From Streptomyces sp. CC0208 (GTDB lineage Bacteria > Actinomycetota > Actinomycetes > Streptomycetales > Streptomycetaceae), in the NCBI RefSeq assembly GCF_003443735.1, contig NZ_CP031969.1, forward strand, positions 6,138,001-6,202,000: a stretch of DNA of 64,000 bases. Direction: 5' to 3'. Positions 1 through 8,744 of this stretch are shown here, piece by piece (position 1 is the first letter of the stretch; each line of letters begins with the position of its first letter). The notes under the pieces were generated by a model. The model saw only the letters and a program-made list of their open reading frames with translations, ran no database searches and was not told where the DNA came from. The position numbers and the translations under genes were made by a program.

Positions 1-3000
1 GGTTCACCCGCCCCCACCGCCGCGGCGATCCCCGCCCCCGCGAGGGCCACGAACGCGATCGGCACCAGCAGACCGTGCCGCCTGGACGCGAGCAGCGCCA
101 GTGCCGGGACCAGCAGGGCGAACCATCCGGCGATCACCACGCCCACCAGGGTGAGCGCCACCACCCCGAGCCACACCCCCGGCGCCGGAGGCGCCGGCTG
201 CGGTGCGTCGGGGTTCGGGGAGCGCCTGCGCCACAGCACCAGGCCCACCAGTACCGCCAGGGCGATCCCGCTGCCGATCAGCGCGCCGTCGTACGTCGTC
301 GCGGGCTCGTACGACAGCTTCACCGTGCCGCCGGCCCCCGCGGGGACGCGCCAGCCCTGCTGCCAGCCGTCGAGCCGCAGCGGGGAGAGCGACTTGCCGT
401 TCAGCGTGGCCTTCCAGCCGTCGTTGTAGTTCTCGTACGTCGTGAGGTACGAGGCGGCGCCCGACCCCACGGTCACCTCGCGCCGGTCGCCCAGCCAGTC
501 CCGTATCCGCAACTCCCGGGTGAGGGAGGTGGGTTCGGCGACCGTGCCGCGGGTGAGGGTGATGTCGGTCAGGGCGAGCGGCCCGGCGTCGCCGCCCTCG
601 ACGACGTGCTCACCGGACGGGAGGGACAACTCGGCGTCCGAACGGCTCGACTGACAGAGCGTCACCTTCAGCTCCCGCCGGTCGGTCAGGTCGCGGATCA
701 GTCCCGACACGCCCGTCTGGTACAGCTTCCCGTCGATCGCCAGCACCGGGCCCTTGCCGCACGGCAGGGAGAACTTCCGGTCGGCCTTCGGCTGCGGGGT
801 CCGGTACTGGTCGAGGGCCGGGAGGTAGGCCTCCGTCAGCCCCACCGGGAGCTGGAGGTCCTCGTCGGCGACCGGGTTGTGCAGGACCAGCGGGGCCGTC
901 CTGGTGATCGTGATGTCGAGGCGGTCGGTCGTGATCGCGGGGAAGCGCACCGCGCCGTTCTCGTCGACCCCGGCGACCGTCGCCCCGTCGGGCGAGGTGA
1001 TGTCCACCTCGGTGGGACGGGTGGAGAGGCCGCCCGCGGGCGCCAGCACGATCTCCGAGATGGGCTGCTTGCCGTTCCAGCTCAGGTGGATCGTGGGGCG
1101 GTCGCCCGCGATCCAGGCGGTCGTGAGGTCGCCGTCGGTGAGGTTGCGGGCGGACAGCCCGGTGCCCAGGGTCGCCGTGGAGTCGGCGGTCGCGGTGATG
1201 CGGTTGCGCTGGTCGGGGGCGACCTCGTACAGCAGCCTGTCGAGCTCCTCCCCGCTCACCGGCACCGCGCTCGCCCGCACCGAGTACGTTCCCGAGGCGT
1301 CCGTGGTGAAGCGGCGGTGCAGGCCGGCCTCGGTGCCGGTCGGGGAGATCCCGGCCGGGTCGGGGACCCGGTGCAGGGAGACCACCTCGGCTGCCGAGTC
1401 CGCGCCGTCGGCGTCGGTCGGCACCCGCAGCAGCCGGGTCACCTGCACGTCCGGCAGGGCGATCTCGGAGAACCCGGCCCCGGCGAGCCCGGTCCGTCGC
1501 GCGACCGAGTCGACGATGGTGAGCTTCATCCAACCCGTCGCCCCGGGCGGGGCCTTGATGCTCTGGGTCGACCCGTCGGCCCGCAGGAAGCTGGTCCGCG
1601 ACCCCCGCTCCGTCTCCACCCGCACCTTGGTCGCCGCCGACCGCACGCTCTCCTGCGGCAACGGCGTGACCTTGAACGACGAGGGCATGTCGTACGCGGG
1701 GTCGGACAGCCCGATCCGCAGCCACTGCCCGTCCGGCGAGCCCGCGACGCCCTCCGCCCAGGCGGTGTCCGGGTTGCCGTCGAAGGCGTTGACCGGGTCG
1801 AACTGCGGAAGGTGGAACAACCAGTTGCCGTACGAGGACGCCGTCACCGAGCGGGCGCCGCGCAGTTCCGCCACCGTCTGGTGTGCCTGGCCCGTCGTCG
1901 GCAGGATCTGGTGCGGTTTCTCCCCGGCGTCCTGGGCGGCCCCGGAGGCGTTGCGCTCGTCGCTGGTGTACGTGTACGAGGTGTTCGCGTTGACGAGCCC
2001 GAAGCGGGTGTCCGCGCGCCGCAGTCCGTCACCGACGATCTGGAGCGGCGGGGTGCCGAGCCCGGGGTGGTTGTCACCAGTCAACACCGTTGCCCTGCCC
2101 CGCAGTTCGGTGGCCAGCGGGAGCAGTGACTCGGGACCGCCGGACACCTGCGCGGTGTCGGCGACCGGCAGCAGGCCGGCCTGTCCGGGCCGGGGCACGT
2201 CCTTGTTCGCCGGACGGTAGATCTCCACCGCCCGCTGCCTCGGGTACAGCCCCTCGATCTGGAGCGGGGTGTCGTTCGCGATCGTCCCGCCCGTCATGAG
2301 GGGCCCGAGGCCCGTCACCCGCTCGTAGCCGGACTGTTCGAGGGCCCGCTTGACCACCGAGGACGACACGCTGCCGATCTGGTCGGGGTCGAGGTCGTTG
2401 CGGACGACGACGTAGTAGACCCCGGCCCGGCTCAGGTAGTCCGCGAGGCCCGGGATCTCGCCGCCGGTCATCAGTGCCTGCTCGACCGCGTCCGTCGCGC
2501 GCCGGTTGCCGGGGGTGCCGAAGGGGACGTAGTCCCGCTGCGCCCAGCGGGACTCGGCGAGGACGTCGAGGGGCTGGTCGATGGGGGAACCCCAGGTGTA
2601 GATGCCGTGCGCGGTCGCGGGGACGACCAGGGCGCGCGAGTCGGGGGAGTACTTCTCCAGCCAGTCGGCCGTGGTGTGCCAGTACTTGGGCAGCTCCTGG
2701 AAGGAACCCGGGTTCAGGATCGAGCCGTTGAGATACGGCCACATCAGCCCGGGCAGGACCAGGAGGGCCGCGATCAGCGGGGCGTACCGGCGGCCCCTGA
2801 TCTCTCTCGCCCCGCGCGGTTCGGCGGCCACGCCCACCAGATGGGCGAGACCGAGGACCAGGGCGAGCGCGAGCCCCGGCTGGAACTTGTAGATGTTGCG
2901 GAAGGGGGCGAGGCCGCCGTTCAGCCAGTCCTGCACCAGCCCGTGGAAGGGGGCGCCGAACGCGCCGCCGTACCCCGCGAGCAGCACCAGGACGGCCGTC

Positions 3001-4022
3001 AGCACGGTCAGCACCAGCCACCGCCGCTCCGGCATGTCCCGGCGCGCCAGGCCCGCGAGGCCGAGCCCGGCCGCGAACGCCGAGCAGAGGATCACGATCA
3101 CCGAGGAGGCCACGGTCCAGCCGGCCGGCAGCCACGCCTCACCCAGATGCAGATAGGCGACCCAGTTCCCGGCCCCGCGCAGGGCCTCCGTCGCCGACAT
3201 CGTCTCGGTCGTGGTCCGCGCGCTCTCGACGTACGGCAGGAAGTTCTCGCCGTAGAGGCCGAGCAGCAGCAGCGGGATCACCCACCAGGCGGTCGCCAGG
3301 ATCACGCCCGGCACCCACCAGACGATCAGCTTGCGCTGCCGTGGTCCGGGCGGCCGGGAGAGCAGATACAGCCCGACCGGGAGCAGACAGGCCAGAGTCG
3401 AGGCAGCGTTCACCCCGCCCATGAACGGGACGAGCAGCGCCGAGCGCAGGGCGGCGATCCGGGCGCTGAGGCGCTCGTTCGTCAGCGGCAGCAGCACCCA
3501 GGGCAGGAAGGCGCCGGGCAGCGCGGCGGCGGAGGTCGAGCCGACGACGATGGTGAAGGTCGGCCACAGCGCGTACGCGACGGCGGCGAGCAGCCTTCCA
3601 GGACCGTTGCCGATGCGCAGCCGCTCGGCCAGCCGCAGCGCACCCCAGAAGGCGACCGACACGATCAGCGAGAGCCACAGCCGCTCCACCAGCCACACCG
3701 GCAACTGGAAGGCGTGGCCCAGCCAGTAGAACGGCAGCATCGGCCACAGATAGCCGACGTACTGGTCCTGGATGCCGCCGAAGGACCCCTGGTCGTGCCA
3801 CAGCTGCCCGAGGTCGGCGAGGAACCGCCCGGGATCCGTGGTGACGCCCAGCTTGGTGTCGAAGGTCTGCCGGCCCGGGTGCACCACCAGGAACAGCACG
3901 AAGACCACGGCCCAGAACCCCAGCAGCCAGCTCCGCGACCGCGGACCCTCGGGAGGACCCGGCATGACCGCGGTGCCGGGGACGGCTGCCGGAGGAGGGG
4001 CCTGGACCGTGGACGTCGTCAT
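1..4022 (-). CDS. AftD-like alpha-(1->3)-arabinofuranosyltransferase (DUF3367), 3' end outside window
   Basis: About 1,340 residues are visible and the C-terminus lies beyond the left edge. The N-terminal ~450 residues form a polytopic GT-C-like membrane region (motifs such as VGYLWPMLPFYWLGH). A long extracytoplasmic part follows with two discoidin-like modules: FDGNPDTAW near residue 745 and LTDGDLTTAWI near 967. Further membrane segments appear at the end of the visible part. In mycobacteria AftD adds arabinofuranose to arabinogalactan and lipoarabinomannan. Streptomyces is not known for arabinogalactan, so the acceptor here is unknown. The ATG at 4022 overlaps the stop of the methyltransferase gene by 4 bases (ATGA), so it is translationally coupled as last visible gene of the DUF3068-GT4-methyltransferase operon. 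Family assignment is firm; substrate is inference. Confidence 0.85.
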   Translation of the reverse strand, partial: MTTSTVQAPPPAAVPGTAVMPGPPEGPRSRSWLLGFWAVVFVLFLVVHPGRQTFDTKLGVTTDPGRFLADLGQLWHDQGSFGGIQDQYVGYLWPMLPFYWLGHAFQLPVWLVERLWLSLIVSVAFWGALRLAERLRIGNGPGRLLAAVAYALWPTFTIVVGSTSAAALPGAFLPWVLLPLTNERLSARIAALRSALLVPFMGGVNAASTLACLLPVGLYLLSRPPGPRQRKLIVWWVPGVILATAWWVIPLLLLGLYGENFLPYVESARTTTETMSATEALRGAGNWVAYLHLGEAWLPAGWTVASSVIVILCSAFAAGLGLAGLARRDMPERRWLVLTVLTAVLVLLAGYGGAFGAPFHGLVQDWLNGGLAPFRNIYKFQPGLALALVLGLAHLVGVAAEPRGAREIRGRRYAPLIAALLVLPGLMWPYLNGSILNPGSFQELPKYWHTTADWLEKYSPDSRALVVPATAHGIYTWGSPIDQPLDVLAESRWAQRDYVPFGTPGNRRATDAVEQALMTGGEIPGLADYLSRAGVYYVVVRNDLDPDQIGSVSSSVVKRALEQSGYERVTGLGPLMTGGTIANDTPLQIEGLYPRQRAVEIYRPANKDVPRPGQAGLLPVADTAQVSGGPESLLPLATELRGRATVLTGDNHPGLGTPPLQIVGDGLRRADTRFGLVNANTSYTYTSDERNASGAAQDAGEKPHQILPTTGQAHQTVAELRGARSVTASSYGNWLFHLPQFDPVNAFDGNPDTAWAEGVAGSPDGQWLRIGLSDPAYDMPSSFKVTPLPQESVRSAATKVRVETERGSRTSFLRADGSTQSIKAPPGATGWMKLTIVDSVARRTGLAGAGFSEIALPDVQVTRLLRVPTDADGADSAAEVVSLHRVPDPAGISPTGTEAGLHRRFTTDASGTYSVRASAVPVSGEELDRLLYEVAPDQRNRITATADSTATLGTGLSARNLTDGDLTTAWIAGDRPTIHLSWNGKQPISEIVLAPAGGLSTRPTEVDITSPDGATVAGVDENGAVRFPAITTDRLDITITRTAPLVLHNPVADEDLQLPVGLTEAYLPALDQYRTPQPKADRKFSLPCGKGPVLAIDGKLYQTGVSGLIRDLTDRRELKVTLCQSSRSDAELSLPSGEHVVEGGDAGPLALTDITLTRGTVAEPTSLTRELRIRDWLGDRREVTVGSGAASYLTTYENYNDGWKATLNGKSLSPLRLDGWQQGWRVPAGAGGTVKLSYEPATTYDGALIGSGIALAVLVGLVLWRRRSPNPDAPQPAPPAPGVWLGVVALTLVGVVIAGWFALLVPALALLASRRHGLLVPIAFVALAGAGIAAAVGAGE

Positions 4023-4768
4023 GGTGGACACCGCCGGAGGATGAGGAGGAGGTTCCAAGTGGCGATCTCGCGGAGGCCGGGAGCCCGTACGACGGTCTCC
4101 GCGAGGAAGGGCCAGTAGCGGGAGCGCGCCGAGACGACCGTGATGTCGTCGCGGGCACGCACCTGCCGCAGGGTCGGGCCGATGTGCACGGCGAACAGGT
4201 TCTCGCCGAGCGTGTGCTTGGGGGCCCTTCCGGTACGGCGCCGATAGCGGGCGCGGGCCCGCTCGGCTCCCAGGTAGTGCCAGGGCGCCCACTCGTGACC
4301 GCCCCACGGGGACAGCCAGTTGGTGAACGACACGTAGATCAGCCCGCCGGGCCGGGTCACCCGGACCAGCTCGCTGAGGAAGATCTCCGGATCGGCCACG
4401 TGCTCGAGGACGTTGGAGGAGAAGGTGACGTCGGCGGCCGCGTCCCGCAGGGGGAGCAGGTAGCCGTCGGCGATCACCGTGGAGTCGGGCGGTTTCTCGC
4501 CCAGCTCACGCACGTCCGGCTCGAAGAGGAACGCGTCGGCGCCGCGCCGCCGGAACTCCTCGGTGAAGTACCCGCTCCCGCCGCCGACGTCCACGACGGT
4601 ACGGCCGGCGACGGGACCGTCGTAGGCCTCAACCTGGTCCACGGCGTCGCGGGCGAGCAGCGCGTAGCAGGACTCGGGGTCGTCCTGCTCCCGCAGGAAG
4701 GCCCGGAAGAGCGCGAGCGAACGCCGGAGGGAGGGATCCTTCATCCGATTCGCCCGGGGCCGCGTCAC
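4019..4768 (-). CDS. class I SAM-dependent methyltransferase
   Basis: The 249-residue protein has a clear Rossmann methyltransferase motif I (VVDVGGGSGYF, residues 58-68), an acidic residue at the end of the next strand (FEPDV), and the FSSNVLEHVADP motif typical of Methyltransf_11/25 proteins. It should transfer a methyl group from SAM to a small molecule or envelope glycan. The GTG start at 4768 overlaps the glycosyltransferase stop (GTGA) and its own stop overlaps the start of the AftD-like gene, so all three are coupled. An internal Met at residue 9 (MKDPS) is an alternative start. The neighbours suggest modification of an exported glycan or lipid-linked sugar; the substrate cannot be read from sequence. 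Confidence 0.85.
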   Translation of the reverse strand: MTRPRANRMKDPSLRRSLALFRAFLREQDDPESCYALLARDAVDQVEAYDGPVAGRTVVDVGGGSGYFTEEFRRRGADAFLFEPDVRELGEKPPDSTVIADGYLLPLRDAAADVTFSSNVLEHVADPEIFLSELVRVTRPGGLIYVSFTNWLSPWGGHEWAPWHYLGAERARARYRRRTGRAPKHTLGENLFAVHIGPTLRQVRARDDITVVSARSRYWPFLAETVVRAPGLREIATWNLLLILRRCPP

Positions 4769-5946
4769 GGTCCCCAGCCCCTCACCGCCTCGGCGGCCAC
4801 GGCCCGGAACTGTCTGACCGTCCGGTGCCAGCGATACCGGGCCGCCCGGTCCTGAGCGGCCTTGCCCATCAGCTCACGGCGGTGTCCCGACAGGGTGAGC
4901 GTGCACCAGGCGGCGGCGAACGAGGACTCGCCCTGCGCGAGGACACCCGTCTCCCCGTCCTCGACGGAATCCCGTAGGCCGGGCACGTCGAAGGCGATGG
5001 TCGGCGTCTTGCGGGTCGCGGCCTCGGTCACCACAAGACCCCACCCCTCCACGGCCGAGGGATGGAGCAGCAGCCACGCCTCGCACAGCAGCCGGTGCTT
5101 CTCGGCCTCGGTGACATGGCCGGTGAACTCCACGCCGGGACCAGCGAGTTGCTCCAGCCGGGAGCGCTCGGGGCCGTCCCCGACGATCACGAGTCGGCCT
5201 CCGGTCACCGGTCGCACCCGCTCCCAGAGTCTCAGCAGCAGGTCTATGCGCTTGTACTCGACAAGCCGGCCCACGGCCAAGAAGAGCGGTTCCGGGGAGC
5301 GGCGAACCAGGGGTTCCGGTTCCTCGACCCCGTTGTGCACGACCCGGATGCGGTCCCGCTCGACCCCGATCGCCCGCAGGGCCTGCGCTGTCGAGGGAGA
5401 CACGGCGACCAGCAGACTCCGGTGCCGGGCCGCCGCACCGGCCAGCGCCCAGTGTTCGAGTCTTCGGCCGATCCGGGCGGCCGGGGCCAGCGGGCCGCCG
5501 AACCGCATCTTCCACAGGTCGGTGTGCACATGGTTGACCAGGCACAGGGTGGGGCCGTGGTGCCACAGAGGGGCGAGGTACGGCATGCCGTTGCAGACTT
5601 CGACCAGCAGGTCGGTCTCGCCGACCTGGCGGGCGAAGGCCGTTCGGGCGCGCAGGTAGTGGCCGAACTCGCCGCCCGCCGACACGACGCGGTAGTCCCG
5701 GTAGGAGGCCGGGCCGCCGCACAGCAGGGTCACCTGGTGGCCGAGCCGGGTCAGTCCGTCGGCGAGCCGGTCGACGAGGAGCTCGGAGCCGCCGGCGGCC
5801 GGATTGTCGAGGTCACGGTGGGCGAGAAAAACGATTCGGCGCGGGGGTGGGGGGAGCGTCGAGGGGTGGTGCGGTCCGTGCGATGAGGGTTGCCACTGCG
5901 ACGCCTGGGGAGACGTGCGCAGCGGGTGGGGCACGTGCTGGGGCAT
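4765..5946 (-). CDS. glycosyltransferase family 4
   Basis: The protein has 393 residues and a GT-B fold of the GT4 family. The N-terminal half carries AGGSELLVDRLADGL (acceptor side). The C-terminal half carries the nucleotide-sugar signature: AVGRLVEYKRIDLLL, LVIVGDGPERSRLEQL, and the EX7E motif in EGWGLVVTE, followed by TPTIAFDVPGL. GT4 enzymes are retaining transferases using UDP-, GDP- or ADP-sugars at the cytoplasmic face. An SD-like GGAG lies 5 bases before the ATG. The first ~30 residues are His/Pro/Ser-rich and disordered-looking. The gene is second in the operon behind DUF3068, 192 bp downstream of it, and is coupled to the methyltransferase. Donor and acceptor are unknown. Confidence 0.88.
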   Translation of the reverse strand: MPQHVPHPLRTSPQASQWQPSSHGPHHPSTLPPPPRRIVFLAHRDLDNPAAGGSELLVDRLADGLTRLGHQVTLLCGGPASYRDYRVVSAGGEFGHYLRARTAFARQVGETDLLVEVCNGMPYLAPLWHHGPTLCLVNHVHTDLWKMRFGGPLAPAARIGRRLEHWALAGAAARHRSLLVAVSPSTAQALRAIGVERDRIRVVHNGVEEPEPLVRRSPEPLFLAVGRLVEYKRIDLLLRLWERVRPVTGGRLVIVGDGPERSRLEQLAGPGVEFTGHVTEAEKHRLLCEAWLLLHPSAVEGWGLVVTEAATRKTPTIAFDVPGLRDSVEDGETGVLAQGESSFAAAWCTLTLSGHRRELMGKAAQDRAARYRWHRTVRQFRAVAAEAVRGWGP

Positions 5947-6138
5947 GGGTGCTCCAACTCGTCTCAGGGTGCGGAACTCAGCGGTGTGTTTCCGGCTGTT
6001 GTGGGGGGACTGAGTGCTTCCTAGGAGGAGGGTGTGGACGGGTTGTGCTCGGGTGGGGTGGCACAGTTTTCGCCCACCGGTACGCCGTGGCTACTCACGC
6101 ACGTGACAATTTCCGGGCTTATTAGAGCTGACGTCCAG

Positions 6139-7128
6139 TCACATCGTGAGGACGGGCTGGGGCGTACCGCTCATATCGGTGGACTCGGGGCGCCTGCGTC
6201 CCCGTACCACCAAAACGCCCCCCACGGCAGCCAGCACGAATCCAGCCACAGCCGCCCCGATCGGCAACGTCTCGCCCACCGCTCGCAGTTGGCCGCTGTC
6301 CCGCTTCGCGAGTCGTACGGCGTCCTTCTGGGTCGCGGTGGTGAACGCGATCTTTTTGCTGTCGAGCAGCACGACTGCGTCCTTCTTCGCCCCGGGCGCC
6401 CGCAGGGTGCGCTTGGGGCCCACCTGTGCGTAGACCACCCGGCCGGTGCACTGGTCGACGACCAGCTCGATGCCGTGGTTGGAGTACCACTCCTCGGCCA
6501 GCACCTGCGGCCGGCCGGGCTCGTCCACGATCGTGCCCGGCACCAGCCGTGTCCCGACCTTCGCCGGGGCGACCGTGCCGGTGAACCGGTAACCCGTGTA
6601 CCCCTGAACCTTCTTCGTACCCTGGTAACGCAACGTCACCGTCGAACCCAGGGAGTTGTCCCACCACTGGTAGGAGCGTCGCTGCACGTCGAAGGGGAAC
6701 TTCAGATAGGCCTCGCCCTCGATGTACGGCTTCTCGCCGCAGCAGTGCACCGGCTTGGTGGTCTTGCGGTCCATGACCCAGCGGTGCGGGACGAACTCCA
6801 GCGCGTCGTGCGGGTCGGCGGCCGGCAGCGACTTGTCGGTGTCGACGGTGGTGGTGACGTCCCACACCGCGGCCCGGCCGCTGCGCTCACTGTCCTCGAC
6901 GTCGCCGCGCACTCGCTGGGTGACGGTGATCCGCTGGTCGGGGACGGTCTTCACCTGTTCGGTGTCGAAGACGCTGCCCGTGCCGCGGTAGACGGCGGTC
7001 TGGTCGATGTTGATCGGATTCACGGCTGCCCGTGGGGCCACGTACCACGCGAGCAGGGGCGCCAGTACCAGCAAAAACGTGCCGAGTCCCAGCAGAATCA
7101 GGGAGATTGGAGAGGCTGTACGGCGCAT
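6139..7128 (-). CDS. DUF3068 / porin PorA-family membrane-anchored protein
   Basis: The 329-residue protein has an N-terminal transmembrane helix (about residues 8-30, SLILLGLGTFLLVLAPLLAW), a large extracytoplasmic beta-rich domain, and a C-terminal transmembrane helix (about 285-310) with a short basic tail (RGRRRPES). That architecture and motifs such as VYRGTGS and DNSLGSTVTLRY match DUF3068, annotated PorA-like from corynebacteria. An SD (GGAG) sits 8 bases before the ATG at 7128. It is the first gene of the envelope operon that continues with the GT4, methyltransferase and AftD-like genes. In Streptomyces it is unlikely to be a mycolate-membrane porin. A role in envelope glycan assembly is inferred from context only. 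Confidence 0.8.
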   Translation of the reverse strand: MRRTASPISLILLGLGTFLLVLAPLLAWYVAPRAAVNPINIDQTAVYRGTGSVFDTEQVKTVPDQRITVTQRVRGDVEDSERSGRAAVWDVTTTVDTDKSLPAADPHDALEFVPHRWVMDRKTTKPVHCCGEKPYIEGEAYLKFPFDVQRRSYQWWDNSLGSTVTLRYQGTKKVQGYTGYRFTGTVAPAKVGTRLVPGTIVDEPGRPQVLAEEWYSNHGIELVVDQCTGRVVYAQVGPKRTLRAPGAKKDAVVLLDSKKIAFTTATQKDAVRLAKRDSGQLRAVGETLPIGAAVAGFVLAAVGGVLVVRGRRRPESTDMSGTPQPVLTM

Positions 7129-7194
7129 CCGGACACTCCAGGGGCGTGAGATGACGGAGTTCGGGCCGCTCTATGGGCCGGAGACCGTAGGCGT

Positions 7195-7243
7195 ATCGGC
7201 ACGGGGTGTCAACGGGGTGCCGATGTCTTGACGGACTGTCAAG
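7195..7243. promoter_or_regulatory. two inverted repeats in the DUF3068 / PucR divergent promoter region
   Basis: Two dyads lie between the divergent genes. ATCGGCAC (7195-7202) pairs with GTGCCGAT (7217-7224), and CTTGAC (7227-7232) pairs with GTCAAG (7238-7243). The 5-bp spacing of the second is operator-like and it overlaps a TTGACG -35-like hexamer. They could bind the adjacent PucR-type regulator or form a 5' UTR hairpin. The symmetry is seen directly; function is inference. Confidence 0.4.
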
Positions 7244-7340
7244 GTGATGTCGACACTGGGTCGACAGGCAGGGTGGGTACCGGGCTTGGATGCTGGGGTG
7301 GGACACCGGACCGAGCCGCTCGAGAGAGGCTGCCCCTGCG

Positions 7341-7493
7341 ATGTCCAGACTGCTCGCCGCCGCACTGACCGTCGTGGTCGCCGCCCTGCTCGCCCTCGGT
7401 GCCGCGCTCGGCATCGTCGCGCTCCTGGAGGCGACGCCCGAGCAGCCCAACACCCCCTTGATCACCTATGAGCAGACGGATCAGGGGAGTTGA
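7341..7493 (+). CDS. small single-span membrane peptide, function unknown
   Basis: This 50-residue reading frame starts MSRLLAAALTVVVAALL. It has one hydrophobic helix (residues 4-29) followed by a short polar tail ending EQTDQGS. It looks like a membrane-anchored micropeptide or an uncleaved signal sequence. A weak GAGAGG SD lies upstream. The stop codon is only three bases before the GTG start of the PucR regulator, whose SD (GGGGAG) lies inside this gene, so the two are probably co-translated. I do not recognise a named family. The possibilities are a sensor or anchor for the regulator or an independent membrane peptide. Confidence 0.6.
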   Translation: MSRLLAAALTVVVAALLALGAALGIVALLEATPEQPNTPLITYEQTDQGS

Positions 7494-7496
7494 CCC

Positions 7497-8720
7497 GTGG
7501 CCGCCCGCCCGGCAACAGTGAACGCCCGCTCGGCCTGGCATGACGTCCCGCGCCTCCAGGTCCGTCGTTTCGCGGCCATCGCCATGTCCGAGGCGCCGGC
7601 CCTCGCGGAGGAGATCCTGCGCGAGATCCGCCGCGAGTACCCCCATCTGCCGGTCGTCCTGGACGACTCCGGCGAACCGATGGCCCTGGTCGGCATCCGC
7701 CGCGCGATCGAGGTCTTCGTCCAGCACCTGGAAACGGCGGAGGGCCGCCCGACCGTCCCGCCCGGCGTCTTCCAGGAGTTCGGCAGAGGCGAGGGCCTGA
7801 ACGGTCGCAGCCTCGACTCCCTCCAGGCGATCTACCGCATGGGCGTACGCCTGGCCTGGCGCCGTTTCGCCGACATCGGCCAGCGCGTGGAGATCCCGCC
7901 GCCCGCGATGTACGAGCTGGTGGACGCGGGCTACGAGTACCTGGACGGCCTGGTCGACCAGTCGGTCCGGGGCTACGCCGAGGCCGCGGCCCGCCAGGCG
8001 GGCGAGCGGTTGCGCCTCCAGCGCCGCCTGATGGAGTTACTGCTGGCCGAACGCCACCGGGGCGATCCGGCGGACGCGCTGACGGAACGCGCGGCCCGCA
8101 TCGGCTGGCCCCTCCCGAAGAAGGTGGCGGTCGGCGTCCTGCTCCGCCCGGCCCGCGAGGCGGTACCCCCCGCGGTGGGCCAGGGAGTCCTCCTGGACAT
8201 GGACTACGAACAGCCCCGCATGGTCGTCCCGGAACCGGACGCGGCGGGCCGCCCCGAACTCCTGCACCGGGCCCTGACCGGCTGGGCGGGCGCGATCGGC
8301 CCCCCGGTCCCCCTCGCCGACGCGGCCAAGTCCCTCCGCTGGGCCGAGGCCGCCGTACGCCTCATGGAACGCGACCTGCTCCCCGCCGGAGACGTGCTGT
8401 ACTGCACCGAACACACCGAGGCCCTGGTCCTGCTCCAGCCCGAGGAACTGATCGACGACCTGGCCCGGCGCTGCCTGGCCCCCCTGCGCCACTGCGGCCC
8501 CACCCACGGCCGCCGCCTCGCCGAAACCCTGCTCGCCTGGCTGGAGACACGCGGCGGGGCCCCGGAGGTGGCCGCCCGCCTCGGCGTCCACCCCCAGACC
8601 GTCCGCTACCGCCTCCGCCAGATCCGCGAACTGTGGGGCGACGAGATCGACAACCCGGACCGCCGCTTCGAACTGGAGCTGGTGCTGCGGGCGCGGCGGT
8701 TGCGGGGCGAGCTGACGTGA
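7497..8720 (+). CDS. PucR-type helix-turn-helix transcriptional regulator with a TTA codon
   Basis: The 407-residue protein has a helical N-terminal sensor region and a GGDEF-like/CdaR middle part. It ends in the PucR C-terminal HTH (about residues 345-400, with VAARLGVHPQTVRYRLRQIRELWGD). Proteins of this type control purine, amino-acid or fatty-acid genes. FasR of the Streptomyces fatty-acid cluster is one example, but this gene lies ~55 kb from fabF and is a different member. Codon 181 (8037-8039) is TTA, the rare leucine codon read by the developmental tRNA BldA in Streptomyces, so translation may be growth-phase limited. GTG start with GGGGAG SD; coupled to the small membrane peptide upstream. 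Its target is not evident; the divergent envelope operon is a candidate. Confidence 0.85.
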   Translation: MAARPATVNARSAWHDVPRLQVRRFAAIAMSEAPALAEEILREIRREYPHLPVVLDDSGEPMALVGIRRAIEVFVQHLETAEGRPTVPPGVFQEFGRGEGLNGRSLDSLQAIYRMGVRLAWRRFADIGQRVEIPPPAMYELVDAGYEYLDGLVDQSVRGYAEAAARQAGERLRLQRRLMELLLAERHRGDPADALTERAARIGWPLPKKVAVGVLLRPAREAVPPAVGQGVLLDMDYEQPRMVVPEPDAAGRPELLHRALTGWAGAIGPPVPLADAAKSLRWAEAAVRLMERDLLPAGDVLYCTEHTEALVLLQPEELIDDLARRCLAPLRHCGPTHGRRLAETLLAWLETRGGAPEVAARLGVHPQTVRYRLRQIRELWGDEIDNPDRRFELELVLRARRLRGELT

Positions 8721-8738
8721 GGGGCGGACCGCCGCCCC
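8721..8738. terminator. stem-loop between convergent pucR-type and terD-type genes
   Basis: GGGGCGG (8721-8727) pairs with CCGCCCC (8732-8738) around a 4-base loop, immediately after the regulator's stop and just before the end of the convergent TerD-fusion gene. There is no T-run, as usual in Streptomyces. It probably acts in both directions. Confidence 0.65.
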
Positions 8739-8744
8739 GGGGCC

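Noticed and set aside
75..2129. Long plus-strand open frame opposite the AftD-like gene
   Set aside because: Arg/Gly/Pro-rich shadow of the GC-biased minus-strand gene; no domain features.
2607..4118. 503-codon plus-strand open frame
   Set aside because: Shadow frame antisense to the AftD-like gene, rich in Gln/Arg/His without family motifs.
7497..8720. PucR-type protein as FasR of the fatty-acid cluster
   Set aside because: FasR lies beside fabD; this gene is about 55 kb from fabF and in a different context.
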